Shown here piece after piece: positions 19,801 to 28,402 of a stretch of 64,000 nucleotides of DNA; the first letter of the stretch is position 1, and each line of letters starts with the position of its first letter. The DNA is from CAZKWG01 sp964615375 (GTDB lineage Bacteria; Myxococcota_A; UBA796; CAZKWG01), in assembly GCA_964615375.1 (NCBI GenBank), contig CAZTOW010000007.1, positions 1 through 64,000 of the forward strand, written 5' to 3'. The translations under genes were made by a program, and so were the position numbers. The notes beneath the pieces were generated by a model that saw only the letters and a program-made list of their open reading frames with translations, had not been told where the DNA came from and did no database searches.

Positions 19801-20494
19801 CGCCGAAGCCGTCGCGGTCGTCGTCGGCGTACCAGGTGCCCATGTCCACGGCGCCCTCGTCCACCTCGGCGTCGCAGTCGTCGTCCACCTCGTTGCAGAG
19901 CTCGTCGGCGTCGGGGTGCGTGCTGGCCTCGGCGTCGTCGCAGTCCGTCCCGTCCAGCACGTAGCCGTCGGGCGTGCCGCAGGCCTCCAGCTCGGTCTCC
20001 GGGTCGCCGTAGCCGTCCCCGTCGGCGTCCTCGTACCAGATCTCGGTCTCGCCCTCGGTGGCGCCGTCGTCGATGTCCCCGTTGCAGTCGTTGTCGATCC
20101 CGTCGCAGATCTCCTCCTGCCCGGGGAACACGTAGGGGTCGGTGTCGTCGCAGTCGGTGTCGTTGGGCACGTAGCCGTCGGGGCGCCAGCAGGTCGAGGC
20201 CATGTCGGCGGCGTCGCCGAAGCCGTCCCCGTCCACGTCGGCGTACCAGTCGGAGTTGAGCCCCTCGTCGATCTCGTCGTTGCAGTTGTTGTCGAGCCCG
20301 TCGCAGCTCTCGTCCACGCCCGGGTTCGTCATCGCGTCGGTGTCGTCGCAGTCCTCCTCGGCGGTGTAGCCGTCCCCGTCGGCGTCCGCGGGGGCGGCGC
20401 TGTCGTCGGTGCCGGTCTCCAGGTCCTTGTCCTCCGTGCAGGCGCTGAGCCCGAAGAGCAGCAGGACCATCGGCGTGAGCAGGGGGCGTGACAT
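16853..20494 (-). CDS. MopE-like Asp/Cys-repeat lipoprotein with a seven-bladed FG-GAP propeller
   Basis: 1213 residues. ATG 20494 is preceded by GAAGGAG and starts a lipoprotein signal ending LLFGLSAC. Residues about 39-760 are eleven repeats of about 68 residues (ten full, one short) of the MopE/putative metal-binding type: DCDD...P.A.E.C...DNDCDG..D....WY.D.DGDG.GD....C..P.GYV. Residues about 768-1213 carry seven FG-GAP/integrin-alpha-like blades, each with a D-x-[DN]-x-D-G-type calcium loop such as DVDADGYDD, enough to close one seven-bladed beta-propeller. It is likely a large calcium- or copper-binding surface protein. The neighbour at 20527 has the same repeats. Confidence 0.9.
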   Translation of the reverse strand: MSRPLLTPMVLLLFGLSACTEDKDLETGTDDSAAPADADGDGYTAEEDCDDTDAMTNPGVDESCDGLDNNCNDEIDEGLNSDWYADVDGDGFGDAADMASTCWRPDGYVPNDTDCDDTDPYVFPGQEEICDGIDNDCNGDIDDGATEGETEIWYEDADGDGYGDPETELEACGTPDGYVLDGTDCDDAEASTHPDADELCNEVDDDCDAEVDEGAVDMGTWYADDDRDGFGDGSTGQSSCDQPSGWVEDGQDCDDSYDGSFPGADEVCDERDNDCDGEVDDDAVDAGDWYADADGDAYGDETEVTTSCEAPAGSVARGGDCDDDDEDINPDASERCNDLDDDCDGDVDEDATDASTWYADTDGDAYGDASATTRSCDAPSGYVSVSTDCDDSYSGTHPGASEYCDDEDNDCDGSTDEGAVDRTTWYKDVDGDDYGDSATSKKACDEPSGYVSNKTDCDDSDAEINPDAEEICNEVDDDCDGEVDNGADDGEVWYADTDGDGWGTSSSTTTSCSEPDGYVASSGDCDDREDATYPGATEYCDDEDNDCDGVVDDSPSDGTTYYADDDSDTYGSSTDTTKACEKPTGYVTNKRDCDDTDGDVHPGADEYCDDEDDDCDGTIDESAVDRTTWYIDGDSDGYGDAGTKSKACDAPSGYVNNDDDCDDDESTVYPGADELCDDMDNDCDGTVDESPVDMTTWYKDGDRDGWGDDGKSTTSCDAPSGYVDDGGDCDDGDDDIHPMADEICEDDIDQDCDDIDAPCGLSGDEDLGDADARLIGEARYDYSSSSLASAGDVDADGYDDIIVGAYGDDTTASYAGAAYIVLGMVSGDLDLSDADAKLRGEGSNAKAGYAVAGSGDVDGDGYDDVIIGAIGDGTGGSTAGASYLVHGPITTDMALSAADAKVYGASANDNMGFSLSGAGDLDSDGKMDLLLPAYQADHGGTSSGAVYIFYGDVSGSKSASSADGRLVGETTYDFAGWSIDGGVDIDGDGVPDIAVGANGEDSGGTSAGAAYLVLGPASGTLDLSAADAKITGETGGDYLGTSVALVGDVNYDGYGDYFAGAYGYDVGTASELGAAYLFEGPLSGTVDASTADYVLTGESTGDRAGYALSAAGDVDKDLYDDLLVGAYRFDDGSTTDVGAAYLLMGPLSGSSDLGVAQARLIGENSGDYVGADVSPGGDVNADGFADLLLGAWKNDTGASDAGIGYLLYGGAAR

Positions 20495-20526
20495 GAGCAC
20501 TCCTTCTCCCGGGGGCGGGCGCGACG

Positions 20527-21360
20527 TCAGAGGACGTCGCCGTCGCAGTCGTTGTCGATCCCGTCCTCGACCTCCTCGGCGTCCGGGTTCACGGTCGCGT
20601 CGGCGTCGTCGCAGTCCTCGGCGTCATCGACCCCGCTGACGTCGCCGTCGCAGAGATCGACCTGGTGCGTGGGGTCGCCGTAGCCGTCGCCATCGGCGTC
20701 GAGGTAGAGCTCCTCGCGGATCTCGTCCAAGGACCCGTCGCAGTCGTTGTCGATTCCGTCGCAGACCTCTTCCGCGCCCGGGTTGATGCTGGCGTCCCCG
20801 TCCTCGCAGTCGGTCCCGTACATGAGGTAGCCCGGGGGCTGCTCGCAGGAGAGGCGGGTGTTGTTCGCGTCCCCGTAGCCGTCCTCGTCCTGGTCGGCGT
20901 ACCACTCGTCGGGGTCGATGGCGTTCTCGTCGCTCTGGCCGTCGCAGTCCTGGTCGAAGCCGTCGCAGGTCTCCTGGTTGCCCGGGTAGCGGTCGTCGTC
21001 GCTGTCGTCGCAGTCGTCGTCGTTGCTGACCCAGGTGTCCTCGGGGTAGCAGGCGATGATCCCGCCGCCCGCGCCGAAGCCGTCCCCGTCCTCGTCCAGG
21101 TACCAGGTCAGGGAGTCCGGGGTGCCGTTCTCGTCGACGATCCCGTCGCAGTCGTTGTCGATCCCGTCGCAGATCTCGACGGTGTCGGGCGTGGTGGCGC
21201 CGTCCGCGTCGTCGCAGTCCACGTCCGCGGTGTAGCCGTCCCCGTCCTCGTCGATCTCCGAGTCGTCCGGCACGCGCCCGAAGCCTCCCTTGTCGCCGCC
21301 CGCGCAGGCGGGAGCGAGCAGCAGGCAGAGCGCGAGCAGGGCAGGGGAGGCGAGGCGCAT
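20527..21360 (-). CDS. MopE-like repeat lipoprotein, short form
   Basis: 277 residues from ATG 21360, beginning with a lipoprotein signal (ALLALCLLLAPAC, then AGGDK). The mature part is four repeats of the same Asp/Cys type as the preceding protein (EICDGIDNDCDG, ETCDGFDQDCDG, EVCDGIDNDCDG, EVEDGIDNDCDG). The last repeat replaces the first cysteine with Glu and the chain stops just after it, without a propeller. An upstream in-frame extension to 21426 lacks signal-peptide features and was not used. Lying 32 bases upstream of the 1213-residue protein, it is probably co-transcribed with it. Confidence 0.85.
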   Translation of the reverse strand: MRLASPALLALCLLLAPACAGGDKGGFGRVPDDSEIDEDGDGYTADVDCDDADGATTPDTVEICDGIDNDCDGIVDENGTPDSLTWYLDEDGDGFGAGGGIIACYPEDTWVSNDDDCDDSDDDRYPGNQETCDGFDQDCDGQSDENAIDPDEWYADQDEDGYGDANNTRLSCEQPPGYLMYGTDCEDGDASINPGAEEVCDGIDNDCDGSLDEIREELYLDADGDGYGDPTHQVDLCDGDVSGVDDAEDCDDADATVNPDAEEVEDGIDNDCDGDVL

Positions 21361-21445
21361 GGCAGGTCTCCTATCCCGAAAGGTAGCAGCTGTAGCGCCA
21401 CCATGCGAGACCTGCACACTGAACAAACCATCGGGTTCGCGAGGA

Positions 21446-23359
21446 TCAGCGGCGCGCGCCGCCCTTCGGCGGGGCCTTCTGGAAGAACTCCGCCCAGGAG
21501 CCGGGCTCGGGCCGGTCCTCGGGCTGGTCCTCGAACCAGAGCGGTTGCCCCTTGGCCTTGGGCTTGGGCTTGGGCGGCGGCGCCTTCGCCTTCTCGGCCT
21601 TCTTCGCCACAGGGGGCGGGACGGCGGGAGCGGAGGCGGCCACAGGAGCGGGCGCCGGCGCCGGCGCCGCGCGCGCGGGCGTCGCGGGGGCGGGGCGCGC
21701 GGGCGTCGCGGGGGCGGGGCGCGCGGGCTCGACGGCCTTGCCCTTGGCCGTCGCCACCGCCACTCCGCGGTCCAGGTGATCCGTGCCCAGCTTCGCCAGG
21801 TACTCCAGCCAGGTCCCGGGGAAGTCCCGCAGCCCGCCCGGCGAGACCTCGATCACCCGGGTCGCCACGCGCTCCACCAGCCAGCGGTTGTGGGAGACCA
21901 GCAGCACCGTGCCCGGGTAGCGCTGCAGCGCCTCGGCCAGGGCCTCGGTGGACTCGATGTCCAGGTGGTTGGTCGGCTCGTCCAGCACCAGCACGTTGGG
22001 CTGCATGATCCCCAGCTTCGCGAGGATCAGCCGCGCCGCCTCGCCGCCGGACAGGCTGCGCAGGCGCTTGTGGACGTCGTCCTGCGAGAACAGCACCTCC
22101 GCCAGCTTGCCGCGCACGAAGCCAACGCCCTCGCCGGGCTTGAGCTCCCACAGCCACTCCAGCACCGTGCGGTCCCCGTTGTCCAGGATCTCCCGGTGAT
22201 CCTGCGGGAAGTAACCGAAGCTCGCCTCGTAGCCCCAGGTCGAGGACCCGCTGTCCGCGGCCAGCTGCCCCACCAGGATCTTCAGCAGCGTGGACTTCCC
22301 GGCCCCGTTCGGGCCGATCACCGCCACGCGCTCCCCGCGCTGCACCACGAAGCTCGCGTCGGCCAGCACCAGGTTGTCCCCGTAGGACTTCCAGAGATCC
22401 TTGACCGTCAGCGGCTCGCGCCCGCTCGGGCGCACCTGACCGAGCCGAAAGGTGGGCTTCTGCCGCGAGCTGGGCGGGAGCTCCTCGATGACCACGCGCT
22501 CCACCTGCTTGGCCCGGGAGGCCGCCTGGCGCGCCTTCGTGGCCTTGGCCTTGAAGCGGGCGATCCAGGCCTTCTGCTCCTCGATCTCCTCCTTGCGCCG
22601 CTCGATCTCGCGCTCCTTGCGCTCGCGCGTCTCCCGTTTCTGGACCTCGAACGCGGAGTAATTGCCCTTGTAGAGCATGATCCGCTGGTAGTCCACGTCC
22701 AGGATGTGGGTGCAGGCGTTGTCCAGGAAGCGCTGGTCGTGCGAGACCACCACCGCGCAGCCCGGGAACGAGCTCATGAACTTCTCCAGCCACACCACGC
22801 TGACGATGTCCAGGTGGTTGGTGGGCTCGTCCAGCAGCAGGATGTCCGGCCGGCTGGCCAGCACCTGGGCCAGCAGCACGCGCAGGCGGAAGCCGCCGGA
22901 GAGCACGCGCAGCGGCTCGCGGTGCAGGCGGGTGGGGATGCCGAGGCCCTCCAGGATGGCGCTGGCCCGGCTGGGCAGCGCGTAGCCGTCGGCGCGCTGG
23001 ATGCGCTCCTCGAGCGCGGCGAAGCGCTCCTCGTCCACCTCGTCCCGGGCGATCATGGCCTCCTGGGCCTTCATCGCCTCCCAGACCACGTCGTCGCCCA
23101 TCATGACGACGTCCTGGATGGGGACCGCCTCGTGGGTGAACTGGTCCTGGGAGAGCACGCCCACCCGGGCGTTGCGGGGCGTGGCGATCTCGCCCGAGCT
23201 GGAGGACTCGAAGCCCGAGAGGATGCGCAGGAAGGTGGACTTCCCCGCCCCGTTCGCCCCGACCACGCCGTAGCGGTTGCCCGCGTCGAGCTGGAGCGAG
23301 ACGTCCTCAAACAGGGTCTGGGTGCCGTAGCTGCGGGCGAGCCCGCGGATCGTGATCAT
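21446..23359 (-). CDS. ybiT: ABC-F ATPase, YbiT-like
   Basis: 637 residues with two ABC domains and no membrane part: Walker A GANGAGKST at 34-42 and GPNGAGKST in the second domain; signatures LSGGF and LSGGE; two DEPTNHLD Walker B segments; and the charged inter-domain linker (RERKEREIERRKEEIEEQK). ABC-F proteins bind the ribosomal E site. The wording (GNRYGVVGANGAGKST, CTHILDVDY, ASRAKQ) is closest to YbiT. An Ala/Pro-rich tail of about 75 residues with APATPARP-type repeats is added, ending in a tryptophan-containing acidic segment. It is the last gene of the leftward tol-ppx cluster, 7 bases after ppx. Confidence 0.88.
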   Translation of the reverse strand: MITIRGLARSYGTQTLFEDVSLQLDAGNRYGVVGANGAGKSTFLRILSGFESSSSGEIATPRNARVGVLSQDQFTHEAVPIQDVVMMGDDVVWEAMKAQEAMIARDEVDEERFAALEERIQRADGYALPSRASAILEGLGIPTRLHREPLRVLSGGFRLRVLLAQVLASRPDILLLDEPTNHLDIVSVVWLEKFMSSFPGCAVVVSHDQRFLDNACTHILDVDYQRIMLYKGNYSAFEVQKRETRERKEREIERRKEEIEEQKAWIARFKAKATKARQAASRAKQVERVVIEELPPSSRQKPTFRLGQVRPSGREPLTVKDLWKSYGDNLVLADASFVVQRGERVAVIGPNGAGKSTLLKILVGQLAADSGSSTWGYEASFGYFPQDHREILDNGDRTVLEWLWELKPGEGVGFVRGKLAEVLFSQDDVHKRLRSLSGGEAARLILAKLGIMQPNVLVLDEPTNHLDIESTEALAEALQRYPGTVLLVSHNRWLVERVATRVIEVSPGGLRDFPGTWLEYLAKLGTDHLDRGVAVATAKGKAVEPARPAPATPARPAPATPARAAPAPAPAPVAASAPAVPPPVAKKAEKAKAPPPKPKPKAKGQPLWFEDQPEDRPEPGSWAEFFQKAPPKGGARR

Positions 23360-23366
23360 GGAGCCT

Positions 23367-24263
23367 TCAGGCGAGCACGCCGTGGCGGAGCCCCCGGTCG
23401 CTCACCACCAGGGTCTCCCGCTTCGCGTGGCTGAGCACCGCGTCCAGCACGCAGGCGCCGCTCAGCAGGGTGTCGGCGCGCTCTGGCGAGACCGCGGCCA
23501 GGACCCGGCGCTCGTCCGGGTCCGCCTCCAGGAGGCGGTCGATCCAGCGGCGCAGGTTCGCGCGGGAGAGCCGGCTCCCGTGGACCTTCGCCCCGTCGTA
23601 GGTCTGGAGCCCCAGCTCCATCGCCGCCAGCGTGGTCGCCGTGCCCGCCACCGCGATGATCACCCGCGGCAGCACCGGCCAGCTCACGCCTTGCACCACC
23701 TGGTCGATGGTCGCCCGCATCCGCGACAGGGCCCGCGGGTCCACGCGACCGCGCCCGCCGTCCAGGTGCTGGTCCGTCAGCCGCACCGTGCCGATCTCCA
23801 GGCTCGTGCGCAGCGAGATCACGTCCCGCTCGCCCAGCACGATCTCCGTGCTCCCGCCGCCCAGATCGACCACGCTCACCGGGCCGTCGGGCAGGTCCAG
23901 GCCCTGCCGCGCCCCGAGCCAGGTCAGCGCCGCCTCCTCCTCGCCCGAGATCACCCGCAGCCCGATCCCGGTCTCCTTGCGCACCCGCTCCAGGAAGGTG
24001 GCCGCGTTCAGCGCGCGCCGCGAGGCGCTCGTGGCCACGGCCTTGATCGCGTCCGGGGGGACGCCCAGCGCGCTCGCCGTCGCCGCGTACTCGGAGAGGG
24101 CCTGCAACGCCGCCTCCATGCGGTCGGTGCGGAAGAGCCCGCGCTCGCCGAGCCCGCGGCCCAGCGCGACCACGCGCGACTCGTCGTGGAGCACCGCGCC
24201 GTCGTCGCCCAGCACCAGCAGGAGGACGGAATTGCTGCCGAGATCGATGGACGCCCGAGGCAC
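23367..24263 (-). CDS. ppx: Ppx/GppA-family exopolyphosphatase
   Basis: 298 residues, the length of the short two-lobed Ppx/GppA core. It has the ASKHA-type phosphate loop SIDLGSNSVLLLVL at the N-terminus, GEEEAALTWLG, the second phosphate motif VVDLGGGSTEIVLG and AVAGTATTLAA. It probably hydrolyses polyphosphate or pppGpp, but lacks the C-terminal HD extension of long Ppx enzymes. It sits immediately after tolB (1-base gap) and before the ABC-F gene in one operon. Confidence 0.88.
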   Translation of the reverse strand: MPRASIDLGSNSVLLLVLGDDGAVLHDESRVVALGRGLGERGLFRTDRMEAALQALSEYAATASALGVPPDAIKAVATSASRRALNAATFLERVRKETGIGLRVISGEEEAALTWLGARQGLDLPDGPVSVVDLGGGSTEIVLGERDVISLRTSLEIGTVRLTDQHLDGGRGRVDPRALSRMRATIDQVVQGVSWPVLPRVIIAVAGTATTLAAMELGLQTYDGAKVHGSRLSRANLRRWIDRLLEADPDERRVLAAVSPERADTLLSGACVLDAVLSHAKRETLVVSDRGLRHGVLA

Positions 24264-24264
24264 G

Positions 24265-25578
24265 CTACCACTCCAGGGAGGGGGACCAGCTCGGGTTGGT
24301 GTAACCTCCTCCGCCCTGGGTGAGCTGCACCTGATGCACGCCGTCCTTCGTGCTCATCCAGATGTGCGAGCCGCCGGCCCGCGTGGACGCGAACGCGAGG
24401 TAGTTGCCGTCCGGGCTCCAGCTCGGGTCCTCGTTGTCGCCCATGCCCTGCGTGATGCGGCTGAGCCCCGTGCCGTCCGGGCGCACCGTGAACACGTCGA
24501 AGACGCCCTCGCGGCTCACGAAGGCGATGGCGCTGCCGTCGGGAGACCAGGCGGGGTCGGTGTTCTGGCTGCCCTGGAAGGTCACGCGCTTGGGCGTGCC
24601 GCCGCTGGCCGGCATCACGTAGATCTGCGCCCCGCCCGACCGATCCGAGACGAAGGCGATCTGCTTGCCGTCCGGCGACCAGGTGGGGGAGACCTCGATG
24701 CCCGGCTCGTTGGTGAGCCGCCCAATCTGCTTGCCCGAGACCGGATCGACCGTGTAGATGTCCGGGTTCCCGCCCGGCGAGAGCGTCAGCGCCAGCAGCC
24801 CGCCGCCCGGGGCCCAGGCCGGGCCCGTGTTCATGCCCTCGCGGTTCGAGAGGCGCCGGATCTCGCCCTTCGCCAGGTCCGCCACGTAGAGGTCCGGGTT
24901 CCCCGCGAGGAAGCTGGTGAAGGCCACCGCGTTCCCGCGAGGGCTCCACCCCGGGTTGATGTTGATGGAGCCGTTCTTCGTGACCGAGACCCGGCTGGCC
25001 CCGTCGAAGTCCACCAGGTAGATCTCCTTGTTGCCCCCGAAATTCCCCGCGAAGGCGAATTTCGTGTTGAAGGGCGACTTCTGCCCGGTGAGCTGAAAGA
25101 TGATCTCGGCCGCTACGCTGTGGGCCAGGCGCCGCAGGTTCTTCTCGTCCACCGTGAACGCCTTGGCGCCCAGCTTCGCGCGCCCAGCCACGTCGTAGAC
25201 GTAGACCTCCGCCCGCAGCTTGCCCGCCTGCGGGCTGGACAGCCCGCTCTTGGCCAGGGCCGCCGCGCCCGGCGCCTCCCAGTCCTCCCACTTGAACTCG
25301 CCCGGCTTGATCCCCGTGCCCGAGGGCTCCAGATAGGCGGCCGGCTCGATGATCTTGAACCAGCCCGACATCTCCAGGTCGCGCAGCACGATCTGGTGGA
25401 AGGTCTCCGCGCTCGCCCCGCCGCCCACGGGCTTCGGCAGCGCCAGCGCCAGCGACTTCTGGCCCGGCTCCTGCATGGTCACGACGTGCCGGACGGCCGG
25501 CGCCTCCTGCGCGGGGGCGAGGTTGGCGGCGAGGAGGACGATGAGGGCGGGCACGACGGGGAGGGGGAGGCGCCTCAT
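24265..25578 (-). CDS. tolB: Tol-Pal system protein TolB
   Basis: 437 residues. A cleavable signal (VVPALIVLLAANLAPAQ) precedes an N-terminal TolB domain and a six-bladed beta-propeller of WD40-like PD40 repeats (GWSPRGNAVAFTS, AWAPGGGLLALT, TWSPDGKQIAFVS, AWSPDGSAIAFVS, SWSPDGNYLAFAS). TolB links the inner-membrane TolQRA motor to Pal at the outer membrane. The start codon overlaps the tolA-like stop by 4 bases (ATGA type). No pal or cpoB gene follows; ppx does. Confidence 0.93.
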   Translation of the reverse strand: MRRLPLPVVPALIVLLAANLAPAQEAPAVRHVVTMQEPGQKSLALALPKPVGGGASAETFHQIVLRDLEMSGWFKIIEPAAYLEPSGTGIKPGEFKWEDWEAPGAAALAKSGLSSPQAGKLRAEVYVYDVAGRAKLGAKAFTVDEKNLRRLAHSVAAEIIFQLTGQKSPFNTKFAFAGNFGGNKEIYLVDFDGASRVSVTKNGSININPGWSPRGNAVAFTSFLAGNPDLYVADLAKGEIRRLSNREGMNTGPAWAPGGGLLALTLSPGGNPDIYTVDPVSGKQIGRLTNEPGIEVSPTWSPDGKQIAFVSDRSGGAQIYVMPASGGTPKRVTFQGSQNTDPAWSPDGSAIAFVSREGVFDVFTVRPDGTGLSRITQGMGDNEDPSWSPDGNYLAFASTRAGGSHIWMSTKDGVHQVQLTQGGGGYTNPSWSPSLEW

Positions 25579-26393
25579 GGGGAGTCCTTGGCGGGGAAGG
25601 CGATGGGGAGCCCTTCTGCAGCCCAGACCTCGGCGAACTTGGCCGGGGGCGGGGGGACGCTGCCGGTCTTTATCACAGCGAGCACCGCGGCGCGGTCATA
25701 CGAGCTGTCTCCGCTCTTCTTCATCACCTCGGGCTCGCTCAGGGTCCCGTCCGCGCTGATCTTCACCACCACGATGGTCACGTACTCGGGGTGGGCGGAG
25801 ACCGTGGCCGGAAGTGGCGTCCAGTTCTGCCAGATCGCCGGCTGGGCCTTCTTCCACCAGCCCGCCAGCTCCTTGTCCATGGGCGCCCCGCTGCCCGAGC
25901 CCAGGATCGCGTCCTTCGGGTCCACGCCGTTGGGGTCCGTGCGCGGGCGGTCCACGTCGCCGATGGCCGCGCTCATGTCCTTGAGCGCCTGCTGCTTCTG
26001 CATCTCGCGCAGCAGCTCCTCGCGGTCGCGGGTGCGGTCCGGGGCCGCCTCAGGGTCACCCGCGGGCTTGGGCGCGTCGTCCTTGTGCAGGACCATGTCG
26101 CTGGCCGTGGGCGGGGGAGGGGGCGTGGGCGAGCTCTCCGGCGCCACCGCCTTGGGCGGGTCGGGCGTGCGCGTCGGGCGATCGGGCAGGCGCGAGGTCT
26201 GCTTGGGCAGCGCCACCGCCTGCACCATCATCACCTGCGTCGGGTCGAAGAGGGGCTTGTCCTCGGGCCGCGTCAGCACCTCGCCCACGATCAGCGCCGC
26301 CGCCAGCAGCGCGTGAACGCCCAGGCTGGCCCCGATCTCCCAGGTGGGCCGGAAGCCGATGGCGCGCAGCGCGGAGCTCTGGTGGGTGCTCAT
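25575..26393 (-). CDS. tolA: TolA/TonB-type energy-transducing protein
   Basis: 272 residues: a cytoplasmic N-terminus, one membrane helix at about 20-40, a Pro-rich periplasmic stalk (PTPPPPPTASD), a charged helical part, and a C-terminal TonB/TolA domain (YVTIVVVKISADGTLSEPEV, YDRAAVLAVIKTGSVPPPP). Gene order between tolR and tolB identifies it as the Tol-system transducer. The stalk is short compared with E. coli TolA. It is separated by 3 bases from tolR and overlaps tolB. Confidence 0.88.
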   Translation of the reverse strand: MSTHQSSALRAIGFRPTWEIGASLGVHALLAAALIVGEVLTRPEDKPLFDPTQVMMVQAVALPKQTSRLPDRPTRTPDPPKAVAPESSPTPPPPPTASDMVLHKDDAPKPAGDPEAAPDRTRDREELLREMQKQQALKDMSAAIGDVDRPRTDPNGVDPKDAILGSGSGAPMDKELAGWWKKAQPAIWQNWTPLPATVSAHPEYVTIVVVKISADGTLSEPEVMKKSGDSSYDRAAVLAVIKTGSVPPPPAKFAEVWAAEGLPIAFPAKDSP

Positions 26394-26396
26394 CGC

Positions 26397-26816
26397 CTAT
26401 TCGGACACCCCAGGCTGCGTCACCATGCCCATCCGCGGCACGCCAGCCTTCGTGCACACGGCCATGAGCTGCGCGACCTTCTCGTAGGGGACCTTGCCGT
26501 CCGCCTTGAGAAAGATCGCCTGATCCGGGTTGTTCTTGACGATCGCCGCCAGCTTCGGCTCCAGCTCCTCGAACTTGAAGCCGTGCTCGTTGATGAAGTA
26601 CTCGCCCGCCTCGGTGACCGAGAGCACCATCTGCTCCTCGGGCGCGGGCAGCGCGGGCGCCTCCACCCGGGGCAGCTCCACCTGCATCCCCGTCGTCATC
26701 ATGGGCGCCGTGATCATGAAGATGATCAGCAGCACCAGCATCACGTCCACGAAGGGCGTGACGTTGATCTCGGCCATCATGCCGCGGTCGTCGTTGCCGC
26801 CGGTGGACATGCCCAT
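26397..26816 (-). CDS. tolR: TolR/ExbD-type proton-channel subunit
   Basis: 139 residues with the family pattern AEINVTPFVDVMLVLLIIFMI. Asp24 in the single membrane helix matches the proton-translocating aspartate of TolR/ExbD. The periplasmic part has the expected dimerisation domain (AIFLKADGKVPYEKVAQLMAV). It lies 3 bases after tolQ. Confidence 0.93.
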   Translation of the reverse strand: MGMSTGGNDDRGMMAEINVTPFVDVMLVLLIIFMITAPMMTTGMQVELPRVEAPALPAPEEQMVLSVTEAGEYFINEHGFKFEELEPKLAAIVKNNPDQAIFLKADGKVPYEKVAQLMAVCTKAGVPRMGMVTQPGVSE

Positions 26817-26819
26817 GGT

Positions 26820-27557
<738 letters not shown>

Positions 27558-27622
27558 CGGCGCTCCCCGTTCATCGGTCCCAGCGGCCCGCGCAGCTGGA
27601 CCCCTGCACCCCTGTCTTGTCA

Positions 27623-27645
27623 CGTCAAGAGACGGCCGTCAAGAG
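27623..27645 (-). promoter_or_regulatory. Direct repeat CTCTTGACG x2 upstream of tolQ
   Basis: Read on the minus strand, CTCTTGACG occurs twice (27645-27637 and 27631-27623), 14 bases apart. Each contains a -35-like TTGACG pointing toward tolQ. It may be a promoter or a tandem regulator site. No -10 is convincing. Confidence 0.35.
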
Positions 27646-27680
27646 GGTTGAAGGGGTACGGTGTGTCGACCTGCCCCAAC

Positions 27681-27713
27681 TTGACATCAAATCGTTGTGA
27701 CGCCAAATTGATG
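27681..27713 (+). promoter_or_regulatory. Promoter and inverted-repeat operator of the toxin-antitoxin pair
   Basis: A consensus -35 TTGACA (27681-27686) is followed 17 bases later by a weak -10 CAAATT (27704-27709). CATCAA (27685-27690) and TTGATG (27708-27713) are inverted repeats overlapping both promoter boxes, as expected for antitoxin autoregulation. The predicted transcription start falls at or next to the antitoxin ATG (27716), and no ribosome-binding site is visible, so the mRNA may be leaderless. Confidence 0.5.
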
Positions 27714-27715
27714 GC

Positions 27716-27955
27716 ATGATCCGCACCCAGGTACAGCTCCCCGAGCCCCTCTACCAGCAGGTCCGCGCGCTGGCCGAGCGCCAAGACTGGTCGCTCGCCG
27801 AAGCCATCCGACGCGGCGCCGAGCTGCTCGTCAACAGCTTCCCGCGGGAGGCCACCGCGCCAGGGACCTGGAGCTTGCCCGAGGCGCTCCCTCTCGGAGA
27901 GTTCAGCGCGCCCGTCGATAGCTGGCGCGAGCTCGCCCAGGAGCGTGACCCTTGA
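27716..27955 (+). CDS. Ribbon-helix-helix antitoxin (VapB-like)
   Basis: 79 residues. The N-terminus IRTQVQLPEPLYQQVRALA followed by SLAEAIRRGAELL is a CopG/Arc-type ribbon-helix-helix DNA-binding domain. The C-terminal tail (PEALPLGEFSAPVDSWREL) is the likely toxin-wrapping segment. The toxin gene overlaps by the TTGA at 27952-27955. It probably represses its own promoter through the inverted repeat just upstream. Confidence 0.85.
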   Translation: MIRTQVQLPEPLYQQVRALAERQDWSLAEAIRRGAELLVNSFPREATAPGTWSLPEALPLGEFSAPVDSWRELAQERDP

Positions 27956-28401
27956 GCCGCGTCGTCACCGCCGTCGACACCAACATCCTGCTCTACGCGC
28001 TGAACGCACAAGCGCCCGAGTGCCTCGCCGCGCGGAGCTTCCTCGAGGCGCGCAAGGACGACCCGGACTTCGTGCTCTCCGAGCTTGTGCTGGTGGAGCT
28101 CTACGCGCTGTTGCGCAACGCTGCCGTGGTGAAGAGCCCGCTCGGCCCGCCCGAGGCCGCCGCCGTCATCGCGCAGCTCCGACGACACCCGCGCTGGCGG
28201 CTCCTCGACCACGACGCGGCCTGCATGGACGCGGTCTGGTACGACGCCGCCCAGCCCGGCTTCGCGCGCACCCGGATCTTCGACAGCCGTCTCGCGCGCG
28301 GCCTGCTCTGCCAGGGCGTGACGCACTTCGCCACGCGAAACGTGCGCCACTTCACGGGGCTCGGCTTCACCAGCGTCTGGGATCCACTCGGCGAGCCCTG
28401 A
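27952..28401 (+). CDS. PIN-domain ribonuclease toxin (VapC-like)
   Basis: 149 residues with a TTG start overlapping the antitoxin stop and AGGAG eight bases upstream. PIN-domain landmarks: VDTNILLY with Asp9, an acidic SELVLVELYALLR region (Glu44/Glu49), FDSRLA with Asp111, and FATRNVRHF near the end. Such toxins cleave tRNA, rRNA or mRNA in a metal-dependent way; the target here cannot be predicted. It is about 10 kb from the permuted tRNA-like RNA, so any link is speculative. Confidence 0.87.
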   Translation: MSRVVTAVDTNILLYALNAQAPECLAARSFLEARKDDPDFVLSELVLVELYALLRNAAVVKSPLGPPEAAAVIAQLRRHPRWRLLDHDAACMDAVWYDAAQPGFARTRIFDSRLARGLLCQGVTHFATRNVRHFTGLGFTSVWDPLGEP

Positions 28402-28402
28402 C

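Noticed and set aside
17681..20491. 936-codon open frame antisense to the MopE-like protein
   Set aside because: Its valine/alanine repeat translation is the reverse reading of the Asp-rich repeats; no start signal or independent evidence.
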